A stretch of DNA of 6,324 bases from Pseudomonadota bacterium (GTDB taxonomy: Bacteria; Myxococcota; Myxococcia; Myxococcales; Vulgatibacteraceae). Both the position numbers and the translations under genes were made by a program. Under the pieces are notes generated by a model that searched no databases, was not told the origin of the DNA, and worked only from the letters and a program-made list of their open reading frames with translations. Of this stretch, positions 1 through 6,051 are shown piece after piece. Each line of letters opens with the position of its first letter. Position 1 is the stretch's first letter. Location of the stretch: contig JAEZJH010000218.1 in the NCBI GenBank assembly GCA_023436385.1, positions 1-6,324 of the forward strand, in the 5' to 3' direction.

Positions 1-1629
1 GCCCTTTGCCGCCGGCTTCCGCTCCGACGCCTCGAAGCGCTTCACCACCTCGTCGTAGGAGTAGATGGCGCCCAGGGCGGCCTTCTGCAGCCACTTGCCG
101 GGCTTCTCCTGCTTCTCCATCCGCGCCTTGTCGATGGCCAGGACCCGGTTGTACTCCTCCGCCGCCTCCTCGTACTTCCGGAGGTTCTCGTAGAGCAGCT
201 CCGCGTGGAAGAAGCGGAGGTCGTAGGCCTTCGGCGAGTCGGGGAAGATCGCCAGGTAGTCGCCGTAGGCGGAGTTGGCGTGGACGAAGGTCTCCTCGTC
301 CCGGGTCTTCTTCCCCTCGTTGTGCCAGACCACCGCCAGGTTCGAGAGGGTCCGCTCGGAGAGATCCCGGGCCTCGGCGATCAGCTTCCGATCGTCGTCG
401 GTCCGCACCGCCCCGCTCTTCTCCACCTCCTGGAAGACCTTCACCAGGGCCCGGGCCTGCTCGACGGTGATCCGCTTGTTGCCGACCCGCATCACCGAGG
501 CGACGATCCGGCCCTGGAAGAACGGCGCCTCGGGCGAGAGCGGCCGCTCCTTGATCAGGCTGCGGTAGACGAGCACCGCCTCCTTGTCCTTGCCGTCGTC
601 GTAGTAGAGCCCGGCCAGGCCCTTCAGCATCCCCCACCAGTGCTCGTCGCCGCCCACCCGCCGGAACTCGTCCCGCGCCCCGATCGGATCGCCGAAGCGG
701 CTGTAGGCGAGGACGAAGTCCTTGCGGGCCTCGCGGACCAGGGCGTTCTTGTTGTCGTTGCCGACGTTGGTGGCCAGGTCGCCGTAGTAGACCACCGCCT
801 TGAACTTGTCGGCGGCGGCCGCGTACTCGGCCAGGTTGTAGTGACACCAGCCCTGCTTGTAGATGGCGAAGCCGTAGACCTTGCTGTCGGTGTAGCTCGC
901 CGCCTTGGTGTACGACTCGAGGGCCTTCTCCAGCAGGTTCCGGCGGCCGTTCGAGGTGTTGAAGTAGTACTCGCCGAAGGCCAGGTGGGCGTCGGGGACG
1001 AACCGGGACTTCGGGTAGCGCTCCACCAGCACCCGGTACGAGGTGAGGGCGTCCTCCGGCCTCCCCTTCTCCCAGAGGTTTTGGCCGAGGAAGAAGAGCA
1101 CCTCGTCCATCCGCTGGTAGTCCTTGTAGGTCTTGATGATCGTCTTGTAGCGATCGATCGCCCGGTCCTGGTGCTCGACGCTCTTCGCCGTGTTTTCCTT
1201 TTTCTGGGCGAGGGCCGCCTGGGCACAGGCCGCGTCCTTCTTCGCCTTGCAGCCGGCGACCTTGTCGTCCTGGCGGTTGGCCTCGAAGAACCAGTACTTC
1301 GACTCCTCCCAGTCGAGCTCGGCGAGGCGGAAGAGCAAGTCCGGCTTCTGCTGCGGATCCTTGGTGAGCGCCACCATCTGCGAGAGCGTCCGCATCAGCT
1401 CGCGGCGCTTCTCCTTGAGCTGCAGCTCGACGGTGAAGCGGAACTTGTCGTACTCGAGCGAGGGGCCGCTGGGCTCCGCCTTCTTGCGGACCTGCTCCCG
1501 GGAGATGTCGCCGGCGAGTGACCGGGAGGGACCGCCGGCGTCCTCCTTGGGGCCGAGGCCAGGTTCGGCGGCAGCCGCCGGCAGGGCGACGAGGACGGCG
1601 AGGACGATCGGGACGATGCGTACGGTCAC
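1..1629 (-). CDS. Secreted TPR-repeat protein, GltD/AgmU-like, partial (N-terminal 543 codons)
   Basis: The frame is open from a GTG at 1629 to the left edge without a stop, so the C-terminus is missing. The start is fixed by a Shine-Dalgarno GGAGAG five bases upstream and by a signal peptide (residues 1-21, hydrophobic IVPIVLAVLVALPAAAA). The mature part is alpha-helical with TPR-like motifs. Examples are residues 95-115 (PDLLFRLAELDWEESKYW), about 174-225 (DEVLFFLGQNLWEKGRPEDA, then YPKSRFVPDAHLAFGEYYF), about 247-275 (VYGFAIYKQGWCHYNLAEY) and about 465-495 (DLRFFHAELLYENLRKYEEA). Two cysteines, at about 127 and 135, flank a Lys/Ala-rich stretch. This pattern is typical of large deltaproteobacterial periplasmic TPR proteins such as AgmU/GltD (about 1200 residues in M. 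xanthus), which links the gliding motor to the outer membrane. The family call rests on N-terminal resemblance and position behind gltC. Another TPR scaffold is possible, so no symbol is given. Confidence 0.75.
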   Translation of the reverse strand, partial: MTVRIVPIVLAVLVALPAAAAEPGLGPKEDAGGPSRSLAGDISREQVRKKAEPSGPSLEYDKFRFTVELQLKEKRRELMRTLSQMVALTKDPQQKPDLLFRLAELDWEESKYWFFEANRQDDKVAGCKAKKDAACAQAALAQKKENTAKSVEHQDRAIDRYKTIIKTYKDYQRMDEVLFFLGQNLWEKGRPEDALTSYRVLVERYPKSRFVPDAHLAFGEYYFNTSNGRRNLLEKALESYTKAASYTDSKVYGFAIYKQGWCHYNLAEYAAAADKFKAVVYYGDLATNVGNDNKNALVREARKDFVLAYSRFGDPIGARDEFRRVGGDEHWWGMLKGLAGLYYDDGKDKEAVLVYRSLIKERPLSPEAPFFQGRIVASVMRVGNKRITVEQARALVKVFQEVEKSGAVRTDDDRKLIAEARDLSERTLSNLAVVWHNEGKKTRDEETFVHANSAYGDYLAIFPDSPKAYDLRFFHAELLYENLRKYEEAAEEYNRVLAIDKARMEKQEKPGKWLQKAALGAIYSYDEVVKRFEASERKPAAKG

Positions 1630-1634
1630 GGGAA

Positions 1635-1641
1635 CTCTCCT
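1635..1641 (-). promoter_or_regulatory. Ribosome-binding site of the second TPR gene
   Basis: On the minus strand AGGAGAG begins at the last base of the upstream TGA stop (1643-1641) and ends five bases before the GTG at 1629. Stop and ribosome-binding site therefore overlap, which favours coupled translation and decides the GTG start. Confidence 0.75.
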
Positions 1642-3452
1642 CAACGGTCCTTGCAGCCCTTCGTCAGCGTGTACTGGTAGGTGCCCAGCTCGTCTCGCCA
1701 GAACTCGCCCTCGTACGGCCAGAAGACGTGCTCGTCGTCGACCGCGGCGGAGAACTTGTACTTCTTCACCACCGCGACCCGGGACCCGCTCTCCAGGGAG
1801 GCCTGGAGCGCGTCCTTCTCGCGGGTGCCGATCTCCGCCTGGATCGCCAGCGCCCGATAATTCAGCTCCGCCAGCTCGCGCCGCTCCTTCTCCAGCTTGC
1901 GCTTGGTGAAGATCCCGGCCCGGTTCTGCAGCTCCGCGCGCTGCGCCCGGAGCTCCTCGCCCAGCTCCTTGGCCAGGTTCGAGAAGCGGAAGAGGTCCCG
2001 GCGGCCGTTGATGGCGTCCATCTCCGCCTCGAGCTCGAGGATCGACTCGTTCAGGTGGGCCAGCTCCTTGTCGGAGAGCGCCACCTTGAGGATCCGCTCG
2101 AGGACCTCGCCGCTCCCGCCCCGGGACCCGGCGTTCCGCTTCTGGATGTCGGCGAGGAGGTCGTAGTAGTCCTGCGGGCCCGCGAAGTTCCGGCCGAGGA
2201 TCGCCTCGATCTCCTGGTGCACCGGGAGGTAGGTCCGGTTGAACTCCTCGACGATCTGCGTCGCCTCCGGGTACCGGCAGTTCTCGTAGTAGATCACCGC
2301 CTTCAGGATCAGCGCCTCGGGGAAGTACTCGTCGCGGAAGAACGGCGAGTGCAGGGTGATCATGTTGCCGAGCGCCCGCTCGTACTGGCCGATCCGGAAG
2401 TGGGACCAGCTCGACTCGTACAGCGCCTGGAGCCACTGCTCGCCGCCCCGGGGGACCTTGTCGTAATAGAAGATCGCGTAGCGGTTCTGCCGGTGCTCGT
2501 AGTGGATGCGGGCGAGCTGCATGAAGGCCTGCTGCCGGAGCCCCGGATCCTGCAACGCGCCGGTACGCGGGTTGGTGGCCCGGACCACGTCCTTGAAGGC
2601 CTCGACCGCCGGCTCGAACTTGCCGCCGACGTAGAGGGTGAGGCCCTCGAGGTAGCGGGCCTTCGGGTAGAAGCGGGTGTCCCGTCCGACCTGCGCGGCG
2701 AGCCGGCGCGTTTCCCGGAAGCTCTTCTCCGCCTCCGCGGAGAGCGAGCCCTTCTCCCGGCCGCCGGCGCCGGAGGCGGCGTCGGAGAGCGCCATCCCCC
2801 GGACGAAGTTGTACTTGGCGAGGAGGTAGCGGAACTCGTCCCGGTACTTCTCCGGGAACTGCACGTTCGCGTACTTGGCGATCTCGTCGAGGACCACCGT
2901 CTGGTCGACGGTCTTGTGCGAGATGAAGAAGAGCCACTCCAGGGAGGTGGCGAAGAACTTGTCCTGCTCGCCGCGGCCCAGGATGTCCTGGAAGACCTGG
3001 AGCGACGAGTGGTAGAGGCCGAGCCGGTAGAGCGACTTGGCCAGGAGGTAACGGGCCTGGGAGTGCTGGTCGGCCGCGTTCGCCTCCTCGAGGATCCCCT
3101 GGAAGGCCAGGGCCGCCGCCTCGTAGTTGCCCTCGTCGAAGAGCCGCTTCGCGGCCTCGAACTTCTGGCGATCGGCGGTCTTGCCGGTAACGTCGAGGCC
3201 CTCGAAGGACATCGGCGGCGCGGCCTGGGCCTCCGGCGCCGGCTTGGCGGGCACCGGCGCGGTCTCCGACCGCTTGGGCGGCTGCTGCTTCTTGGCCTTC
3301 CGGTCGTTGGACTTCTTCGCCGGCTTCGCCGGCGGATCGTCGCTCAGGTCGAGGCCCGGGAAGGTCATCTGGGCCGCCGCCGGCGCGGGGGCGAGCGCCA
3401 GGAGACCGGGGACGGCGAGCGCGGTGACGATGGTGAGCAAGAGGTTCCGCAC
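1641..3452 (-). CDS. gltC: GltC-like periplasmic TPR gliding-motility protein (603 aa)
   Basis: A secreted helical scaffold. The GTG start at 3452 follows the upstream stop by 14 nt, has GGGAG seven bases before it, and opens a signal peptide (residues 1-28, ending APAPAAAQ). The frame stays open upstream, but there it only shadows the barrel gene. Residues 29-90 are a Lys/Pro/Ala-rich linker bracketed by two similar motifs, MTFPGLDLS (29-37) and MSFEGLDVT (81-89). TPR-like helices run from about 95 to 410: FEAAKRLFDEGNYEAAALAF, ARYLLAKSLYRLGLYHSSLQ, ARYLEGLTLYVGGKFEPAVE, ALYESSWSHFRIGQYERALG, and EALILKAVIYYENCRYPEA. A charged coiled-coil-like section spans about 460-550. The C-terminus (576-600, HVFWPYEGEFWRDELG ending in KGC) resembles the conserved tail I recall for this family. 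GltC of M. xanthus (about 670 aa) is periplasmic and works with GltA and GltB. The gene lies directly after two barrel genes, as in the M. xanthus G2 cluster. CDS certain; name probable. Confidence 0.85.
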   Translation of the reverse strand: MRNLLLTIVTALAVPGLLALAPAPAAAQMTFPGLDLSDDPPAKPAKKSNDRKAKKQQPPKRSETAPVPAKPAPEAQAAPPMSFEGLDVTGKTADRQKFEAAKRLFDEGNYEAAALAFQGILEEANAADQHSQARYLLAKSLYRLGLYHSSLQVFQDILGRGEQDKFFATSLEWLFFISHKTVDQTVVLDEIAKYANVQFPEKYRDEFRYLLAKYNFVRGMALSDAASGAGGREKGSLSAEAEKSFRETRRLAAQVGRDTRFYPKARYLEGLTLYVGGKFEPAVEAFKDVVRATNPRTGALQDPGLRQQAFMQLARIHYEHRQNRYAIFYYDKVPRGGEQWLQALYESSWSHFRIGQYERALGNMITLHSPFFRDEYFPEALILKAVIYYENCRYPEATQIVEEFNRTYLPVHQEIEAILGRNFAGPQDYYDLLADIQKRNAGSRGGSGEVLERILKVALSDKELAHLNESILELEAEMDAINGRRDLFRFSNLAKELGEELRAQRAELQNRAGIFTKRKLEKERRELAELNYRALAIQAEIGTREKDALQASLESGSRVAVVKKYKFSAAVDDEHVFWPYEGEFWRDELGTYQYTLTKGCKDR

Positions 3453-3459
3453 GATTCCG

Positions 3460-3464
3460 CTCCC
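3460..3464 (-). promoter_or_regulatory. Ribosome-binding site of gltC-like gene
   Basis: GGGAG on the minus strand lies seven bases before GTG 3452 and just after the upstream stop TGA (3469-3467). It supports the GTG over in-frame alternatives upstream, which fall inside the preceding gene. Confidence 0.6.
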
Positions 3465-3466
3465 GG

Positions 3467-4237
3467 TCAGGGCTCCGGCGAGTCGCCGAGGAAGAAGGAG
3501 AGGCCGATCCCGAAGAGCAGCTGGTTCTGCAGGTCGCTCCGGCCGCCGACCTCCTGCTGGTAGATCACGTCGCGGATCTCGAACCGCAGGGTGGCGGAGC
3601 GGCCGAGGAAGTAGCGCTGCCCCACCCCGACGTGGACCTCGGGGACGAAGGACGAGGTCGGGTCGACCTCGCCCTCGGCCGCCAGCCGGGTCCGCACCGC
3701 GCCGGCGCCGACCAGGGCGTAGGTGTCGAAGTGCAGGACCTTCTCCGCGAGCACGGAGATCTTGCCGTAGAGCGGAGCCCAGGCGACGTCGAGGCCGGCG
3801 ATCAGGTCGAAGTCGCCGGGGGTGCGGGCGAGCCGCTCCTTCGACGGGACCTGGCAGTCCTCGCCCTTCGAGTTGCAGGTGGTCACCGCGCCCGAGGGCG
3901 TGGAGAGCGCCCAGCCGCCGTTCAACCCCACCGACCACTTCTCGGTGAGGTGGTAGGCGTAGCGCAGGCCGAAGACGTACTTCGAGAAGAAGGCGTCGTT
4001 CAGCGAGAGATCGAGGGTGGGCGAGAACTCGTGGCGCCCGTCCTTCAGGAACAGGTTGCCGGAGACCGGCCGGATCCGCTGGTCCAGATCGAGGTTCACC
4101 GGGGCGTTGGCCCGGCGCTCCTCCTCCGCCCGCTTCCGGCCCTCGGCGGCGGCGTCGGCATCCGTCTCCGCCCGGGCGGTGACGGGAGCGACGACGAGCA
4201 GCGCGAGGAGAAGCCATCCGCCGTGGAAGCGGCCCAT
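3467..4237 (-). CDS. gltA: Outer-membrane beta-barrel gliding protein, GltA-like (256 aa)
   Basis: A small myxobacterial-type outer-membrane beta-barrel protein. The ATG at 4237 shares its A with the stop of the upstream gene (TGATG); GAGG lies seven bases before it. A GTG one codon earlier (4240) is possible but adds only one residue. The signal peptide is residues 1-23 (WLLLALLVVAPVTARA). A charged helical segment (24-45) and a short linker precede the barrel. Barrel landmarks are FLKDGRHEFSPTLDLSLNDAF (63-83, reported here as two parts, FLKDGRHE and PTLDLSLNDAF), WAPLYGKIS (153-161), VGVGQRYFLG (203-212) and the closing strand LLFGIGLSFFLG (240-251). The protein ends soon after this strand. 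The same landmarks recur in the neighbouring gene, so the two are tandem paralogues. A Cys121-x6-Cys128 pair, absent from the paralogue, may form a disulfide in a surface loop. In M. xanthus GltA is an outer-membrane part of the gliding complex. The A versus B assignment rests on gene order and size only. Confidence 0.85.
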   Translation of the reverse strand: MGRFHGGWLLLALLVVAPVTARAETDADAAAEGRKRAEEERRANAPVNLDLDQRIRPVSGNLFLKDGRHEFSPTLDLSLNDAFFSKYVFGLRYAYHLTEKWSVGLNGGWALSTPSGAVTTCNSKGEDCQVPSKERLARTPGDFDLIAGLDVAWAPLYGKISVLAEKVLHFDTYALVGAGAVRTRLAAEGEVDPTSSFVPEVHVGVGQRYFLGRSATLRFEIRDVIYQQEVGGRSDLQNQLLFGIGLSFFLGDSPEP

Positions 4238-4248
4238 CACTGCACCTC
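4235..4248 (-). promoter_or_regulatory. Ribosome-binding site and stop/start overlap between the two barrel genes
   Basis: On the minus strand GAGG (4248-4245) is followed by seven bases and the ATG at 4237. The stop of the upstream gene (TGA 4239-4237) overlaps that ATG by one base, a classic translational-coupling arrangement that would favour balanced output of the two paralogues. Confidence 0.7.
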
Positions 4249-5064
4249 GTACTCGAAGGAGGTCGGGAGCCAGAACGAGAGGCCGACGTTCATGGTGAGG
4301 ACCTTCTGGATCTCGGAGATCTCCCGATCCTGCGGCCGGTCGGCGTAGAGCAGCTGCTTCACCCAGAACTCGAAGGCCATCCAGTCGGTGAAGGCGAAGC
4401 GCTGGCCGATGCCGGCGTTCACCGCCGGGTGGAGCCCGTCGTCGACCGGGGCGCCGGAGGTCTGGGACCAGACGCCGCCCACTCCGGTGGCGAGGAAGAG
4501 GTCGTACTGGACGATGGTGTTGAACCAGGACAGCTTCCCGTAGATCGGCGTCCAGAGGAAGTCGACGCCGGCGCTCCAGTCGATCGCGGAGGCGAGGAGG
4601 AGCGAGCGGAGCTCCCGCTTGGCGATCCGGACGTTGTCGCTCTGGGCCCGGTAGAACTTGTCGTAGTGGAGCGAGAGGGCGATCGAGTCGGCCAGGTGGT
4701 AGTTGACCGCCAGGCCCGCGCCCACCTTGGAGTTGAAGGCGTCGTTCAGGGAGAGCGCGAAGGAGGGGACCGCCTCGAGCCGCCCCCGCTTCAGGAAGTG
4801 CTTCCGCTGTACGGCCTTGACCCGGTCCCCGAGGGCGGTGTCGCTCTCCCCCACCGCGCCGCCCAGATCCGACATCTCCAGGCGCAGGTCGGCCAGGTCC
4901 TCGGCGGAGACGGGGGGCCCCGCCTCATCCCCCGGGCCGTCCTCGGCCCCGGCGGGCGTTTCCGATAGGTCGAGGCCGAAGCCGTCCTCGTCGGCGGCCG
5001 CCACTCCGGCGGACAGGAGCACCAGTGTCGCGATCGCAGGTGCCACGGCGTGCTTGGCGCTCAC
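4237..5064 (-). CDS. gltB: Outer-membrane beta-barrel gliding protein, GltB-like (275 aa)
   Basis: First gene of the leftward operon. I place the start at GTG 5064, which gives a clean signal peptide (MSAKHAVAPAIATLVLLSAG, ending VAAA at 24). The frame runs 30 codons further up to an ATG at 5154, but that stretch is basic and would bury the signal. A weak GGGGG lies just upstream of the GTG. The mature N-terminus has the motif DGFGLDLSE (27-35), an acidic Gly/Pro linker, then a coiled-coil-like helix (about 52-86). Barrel landmarks match the downstream paralogue: FLKRGRLE (90-97), FALSLNDAFNSKVG (102-115), WTPIYGKLSW (171-180), GIGQRFAFTDW (218-228), FEFWVKQLLY (231-240) and the final strand MNVGLSFWLP (258-267). 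It is likely an outer-membrane component of the gliding complex. It resembles the family annotated as myxobacterial outer-membrane beta-barrel domain proteins. The barrel call is strong; the specific gltB name depends on synteny. Confidence 0.83.
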   Translation of the reverse strand: MSAKHAVAPAIATLVLLSAGVAAADEDGFGLDLSETPAGAEDGPGDEAGPPVSAEDLADLRLEMSDLGGAVGESDTALGDRVKAVQRKHFLKRGRLEAVPSFALSLNDAFNSKVGAGLAVNYHLADSIALSLHYDKFYRAQSDNVRIAKRELRSLLLASAIDWSAGVDFLWTPIYGKLSWFNTIVQYDLFLATGVGGVWSQTSGAPVDDGLHPAVNAGIGQRFAFTDWMAFEFWVKQLLYADRPQDREISEIQKVLTMNVGLSFWLPTSFEYEVQ

Positions 5065-5088
5065 GAGACCCCCGAAAAAGAAAGGCAG

Positions 5089-5094
5089 ATCATA
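5089..5094 (-). promoter_or_regulatory. Possible -10 element of the leftward operon
   Basis: TATGAT on the minus strand matches the sigma-70 -10 consensus at five of six positions and would place transcription start about 18 bases before GTG 5064. No recognisable -35 hexamer lies 16-18 bases upstream (the sequence there is GC-rich), so this is weak. Confidence 0.2.
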
Positions 5095-5261
5095 CCCATG
5101 TACCCGGCCCGAGGCCCGTTCGCGCGTTCGCCGCATTCGCTTGAAATGAGACAAATGGTCGATGACCGGATGCTACGACGCCGGCGGACTGGCGGGCAAG
5201 CGGGGGCCCTTCCCGGAGCGGTGCCGGATCGATGTAGCTGCGGCAACTTACCTGTCGTCCA

Positions 5262-5310
5262 AGGTGCACGGTTGTGTGTCGAAATGGCCTTCCCCCGACC
5301 AGGTGCACGG
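5262..5310 (+). repeat. Direct repeat AGGTGCACGG, two copies
   Basis: AGGTGCACGG occurs at 5262-5271 and again at 5301-5310, 39 bp apart start to start. Similarity extends a few bases (KTGYG after the core, 13 of 15 positions). Each copy contains the palindrome GTGCAC. The copies lie upstream of the lipoprotein gene and could be paired binding sites for a regulator. That role is inferred. Confidence 0.5.
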
Positions 5311-5352
5311 GTGCGACATCAACTCTCCAGAGGCTCCGCTTGAGACACAACC
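5270..5352. repeat. Imperfect inverted repeat in the divergent region
   Basis: GGTTGTGTGTC (5270-5280) pairs with GAGACACAACC (5342-5352) at 10 of 11 positions, with 61 bases between the arms. It overlaps the first AGGTGCACGG copy by two bases. It may be two half-sites of an operator or chance; the wide spacing argues against a simple hairpin. Confidence 0.35.
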
Positions 5353-5375
5353 GCTGCCGTGCTACCGATCGTTGC

Positions 5376-5891
5376 ATGTATTCGACCGCATCGCTCGCCA
5401 AGCGTCTCCTCGGGCCGTCCGCCGTCGCCTTGATCGCCACGGTGCTGGGCGCCGGCTCCTGTGTCGACTCCGCCGTGGGGGCCCCCTGCCAGGTCCAGAA
5501 CAACATCGGCACCGAGGAGTGCCAGGACCGGTCGATCGAGGAGGCCCCGGAGTGCTACCGGCCGACCCTCGCCGACTTCCTCCAGGACCAGGACTCGAGC
5601 GGGGGCGGCCGCGACTACGTCGCCTTCGGGGTTGCCGTGTGCGACAACCTTACCTGCGTCCGGTCGCAGGGCGAACCGCTCCCCAGCTCCGACGGCGCCC
5701 CGTCGGGGTACTGCTCCGGCGAGTGCATCAACGACGACGACTGCGCCTCCGACCACGGCGACTTCGAGTGCCGGGCCCTGGTCCTCGACGACGAGTTTCT
5801 CGAGGGGCTGGAGCAGTCCCTCACCCCCGAGGAGTACGAGCGCTACCTGGGCCGCATCAAGACGGCCAAGTACTGCGCGCGCGCCCGCTAG
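5376..5891 (+). CDS. cglC: Cysteine-rich lipoprotein, CglC/GltK (AgmO)-like (171 aa)
   Basis: The ATG at 5376 opens a signal sequence of 28 residues (basic K9/R10, hydrophobic 11-27) ending at a lipobox-like GAGSC with Cys29. The predicted product is a lipid-anchored protein; Val at +2 fits outer-membrane sorting under the general Lol rule. The mature part has ten further cysteines (38, 49, 60, 89, 94, 113, 117, 123, 132, 167), enough for five disulfides. They include the cluster GYCSGECINDDDC (111-123), a pattern common in myxobacterial surface lipoproteins. A charged helix (LTPEEYERYLGRIKTAKYC, 149-167) closes the protein. In M. xanthus the gene for the gliding lipoprotein CglC/GltK/AgmO lies with gltB-gltA-gltC, so its place beside a gltB-like gene supports the name; here it is divergently transcribed. 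No Shine-Dalgarno is visible before the ATG. A GTG at 5274 in the same frame is less likely because it would bury the signal sequence. The lipoprotein call is strong, the name moderate. Confidence 0.72.
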   Translation: MYSTASLAKRLLGPSAVALIATVLGAGSCVDSAVGAPCQVQNNIGTEECQDRSIEEAPECYRPTLADFLQDQDSSGGGRDYVAFGVAVCDNLTCVRSQGEPLPSSDGAPSGYCSGECINDDDCASDHGDFECRALVLDDEFLEGLEQSLTPEEYERYLGRIKTAKYCARAR

Positions 5892-5998
5892 CGGCAGGCC
5901 CGCCTCGCTCCCGGCGCGAGGGCCCACGGCGACCCGGGCCCTCCGCGTGTGGCGGACTCCGGCGCTCCGGCGCGGGAAGCCTGCCGCCCCCGGGCCTG
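5891..5998 (+). repeat. Nested and competing inverted repeats after the lipoprotein gene
   Basis: Just past the stop, GCGGCAGGC (5891-5899) is perfectly complementary to GCCTGCCGC (5979-5987). The overlapping CAGGCCCG (5895-5902) is complementary to CGGGCCTG (5991-5998), so one 5' segment could pair with either of two downstream segments. A tandem CTCCGGCG duplication lies between them (5957-5972). In so GC-rich a sequence some of this is expected by chance. Confidence 0.35.
5918..5943 (+). terminator. Possible hairpin terminator of the lipoprotein gene
   Basis: GAGGGCCC (5918-5925) and GGGCCCTC (5936-5943) form a perfect 8-bp stem with a 10-base loop, 26 bases after the stop codon. No T-run follows, so it is not a canonical intrinsic terminator. 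It could pause transcription or protect a 3' end. Confidence 0.3.
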
Positions 5999-6051
5999 TT
6001 GCGCTGGCCGATGATCTCCCATCGTGCTAGCGAGCGATCCGTCCGATCGAC

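Larger units (their letters stand above)
5065..5375. promoter_or_regulatory. Divergent intergenic region between the gltB-like operon and the lipoprotein gene
   Basis: This 311-bp non-coding stretch separates two divergent genes and should carry both promoters. It is visibly richer in A/T patches than the flanking genes, for example around 5071-5100 and 5141-5158. It contains a 10-bp direct repeat (AGGTGCACGG at 5262 and 5301) and an inverted repeat (5270-5280 with 5342-5352). I find no convincing -35/-10 pair on either strand and no sigma-54 GG-N10-GC site. The closest candidate is a lone TATGAT on the minus strand (5094-5089), about 25 bases before the GTG. Its role as a promoter region is inferred from gene orientation. 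Confidence 0.6.

Noticed and set aside
205..3563. Long plus-strand open frames (205-1521 and 1518-3563)
   Set aside because: They lie antisense to the TPR genes. Their translations are Leu/Val/Glu/Gly/Arg-rich without domain features, as expected for the complement of GC-rich genes with strong third-position bias.
3453..4217. N-terminal extension of the GltC-like frame to 4217
   Set aside because: This part is an Arg/Pro/Gly-rich out-of-frame reading of the GltA-like gene. The real start at GTG 3452 has a ribosome-binding site and a signal peptide.
5065..5154. Thirty extra N-terminal residues on the GltB-like protein
   Set aside because: The stretch is strongly basic, precedes a complete signal peptide, and contains the TATGAT candidate promoter element. 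GTG 5064 gives the expected secreted product.
5274..5375. Upstream GTG start for the lipoprotein
   Set aside because: It would place 34 Arg/Cys-rich residues before the signal sequence and run through the direct and inverted repeats.
5319..5927. Minus-strand 202-aa frame opposite the lipoprotein
   Set aside because: Low-complexity Gly/Val/Ala/Arg translation with no start signal. The plus-strand frame has a signal sequence, lipobox and patterned cysteines.
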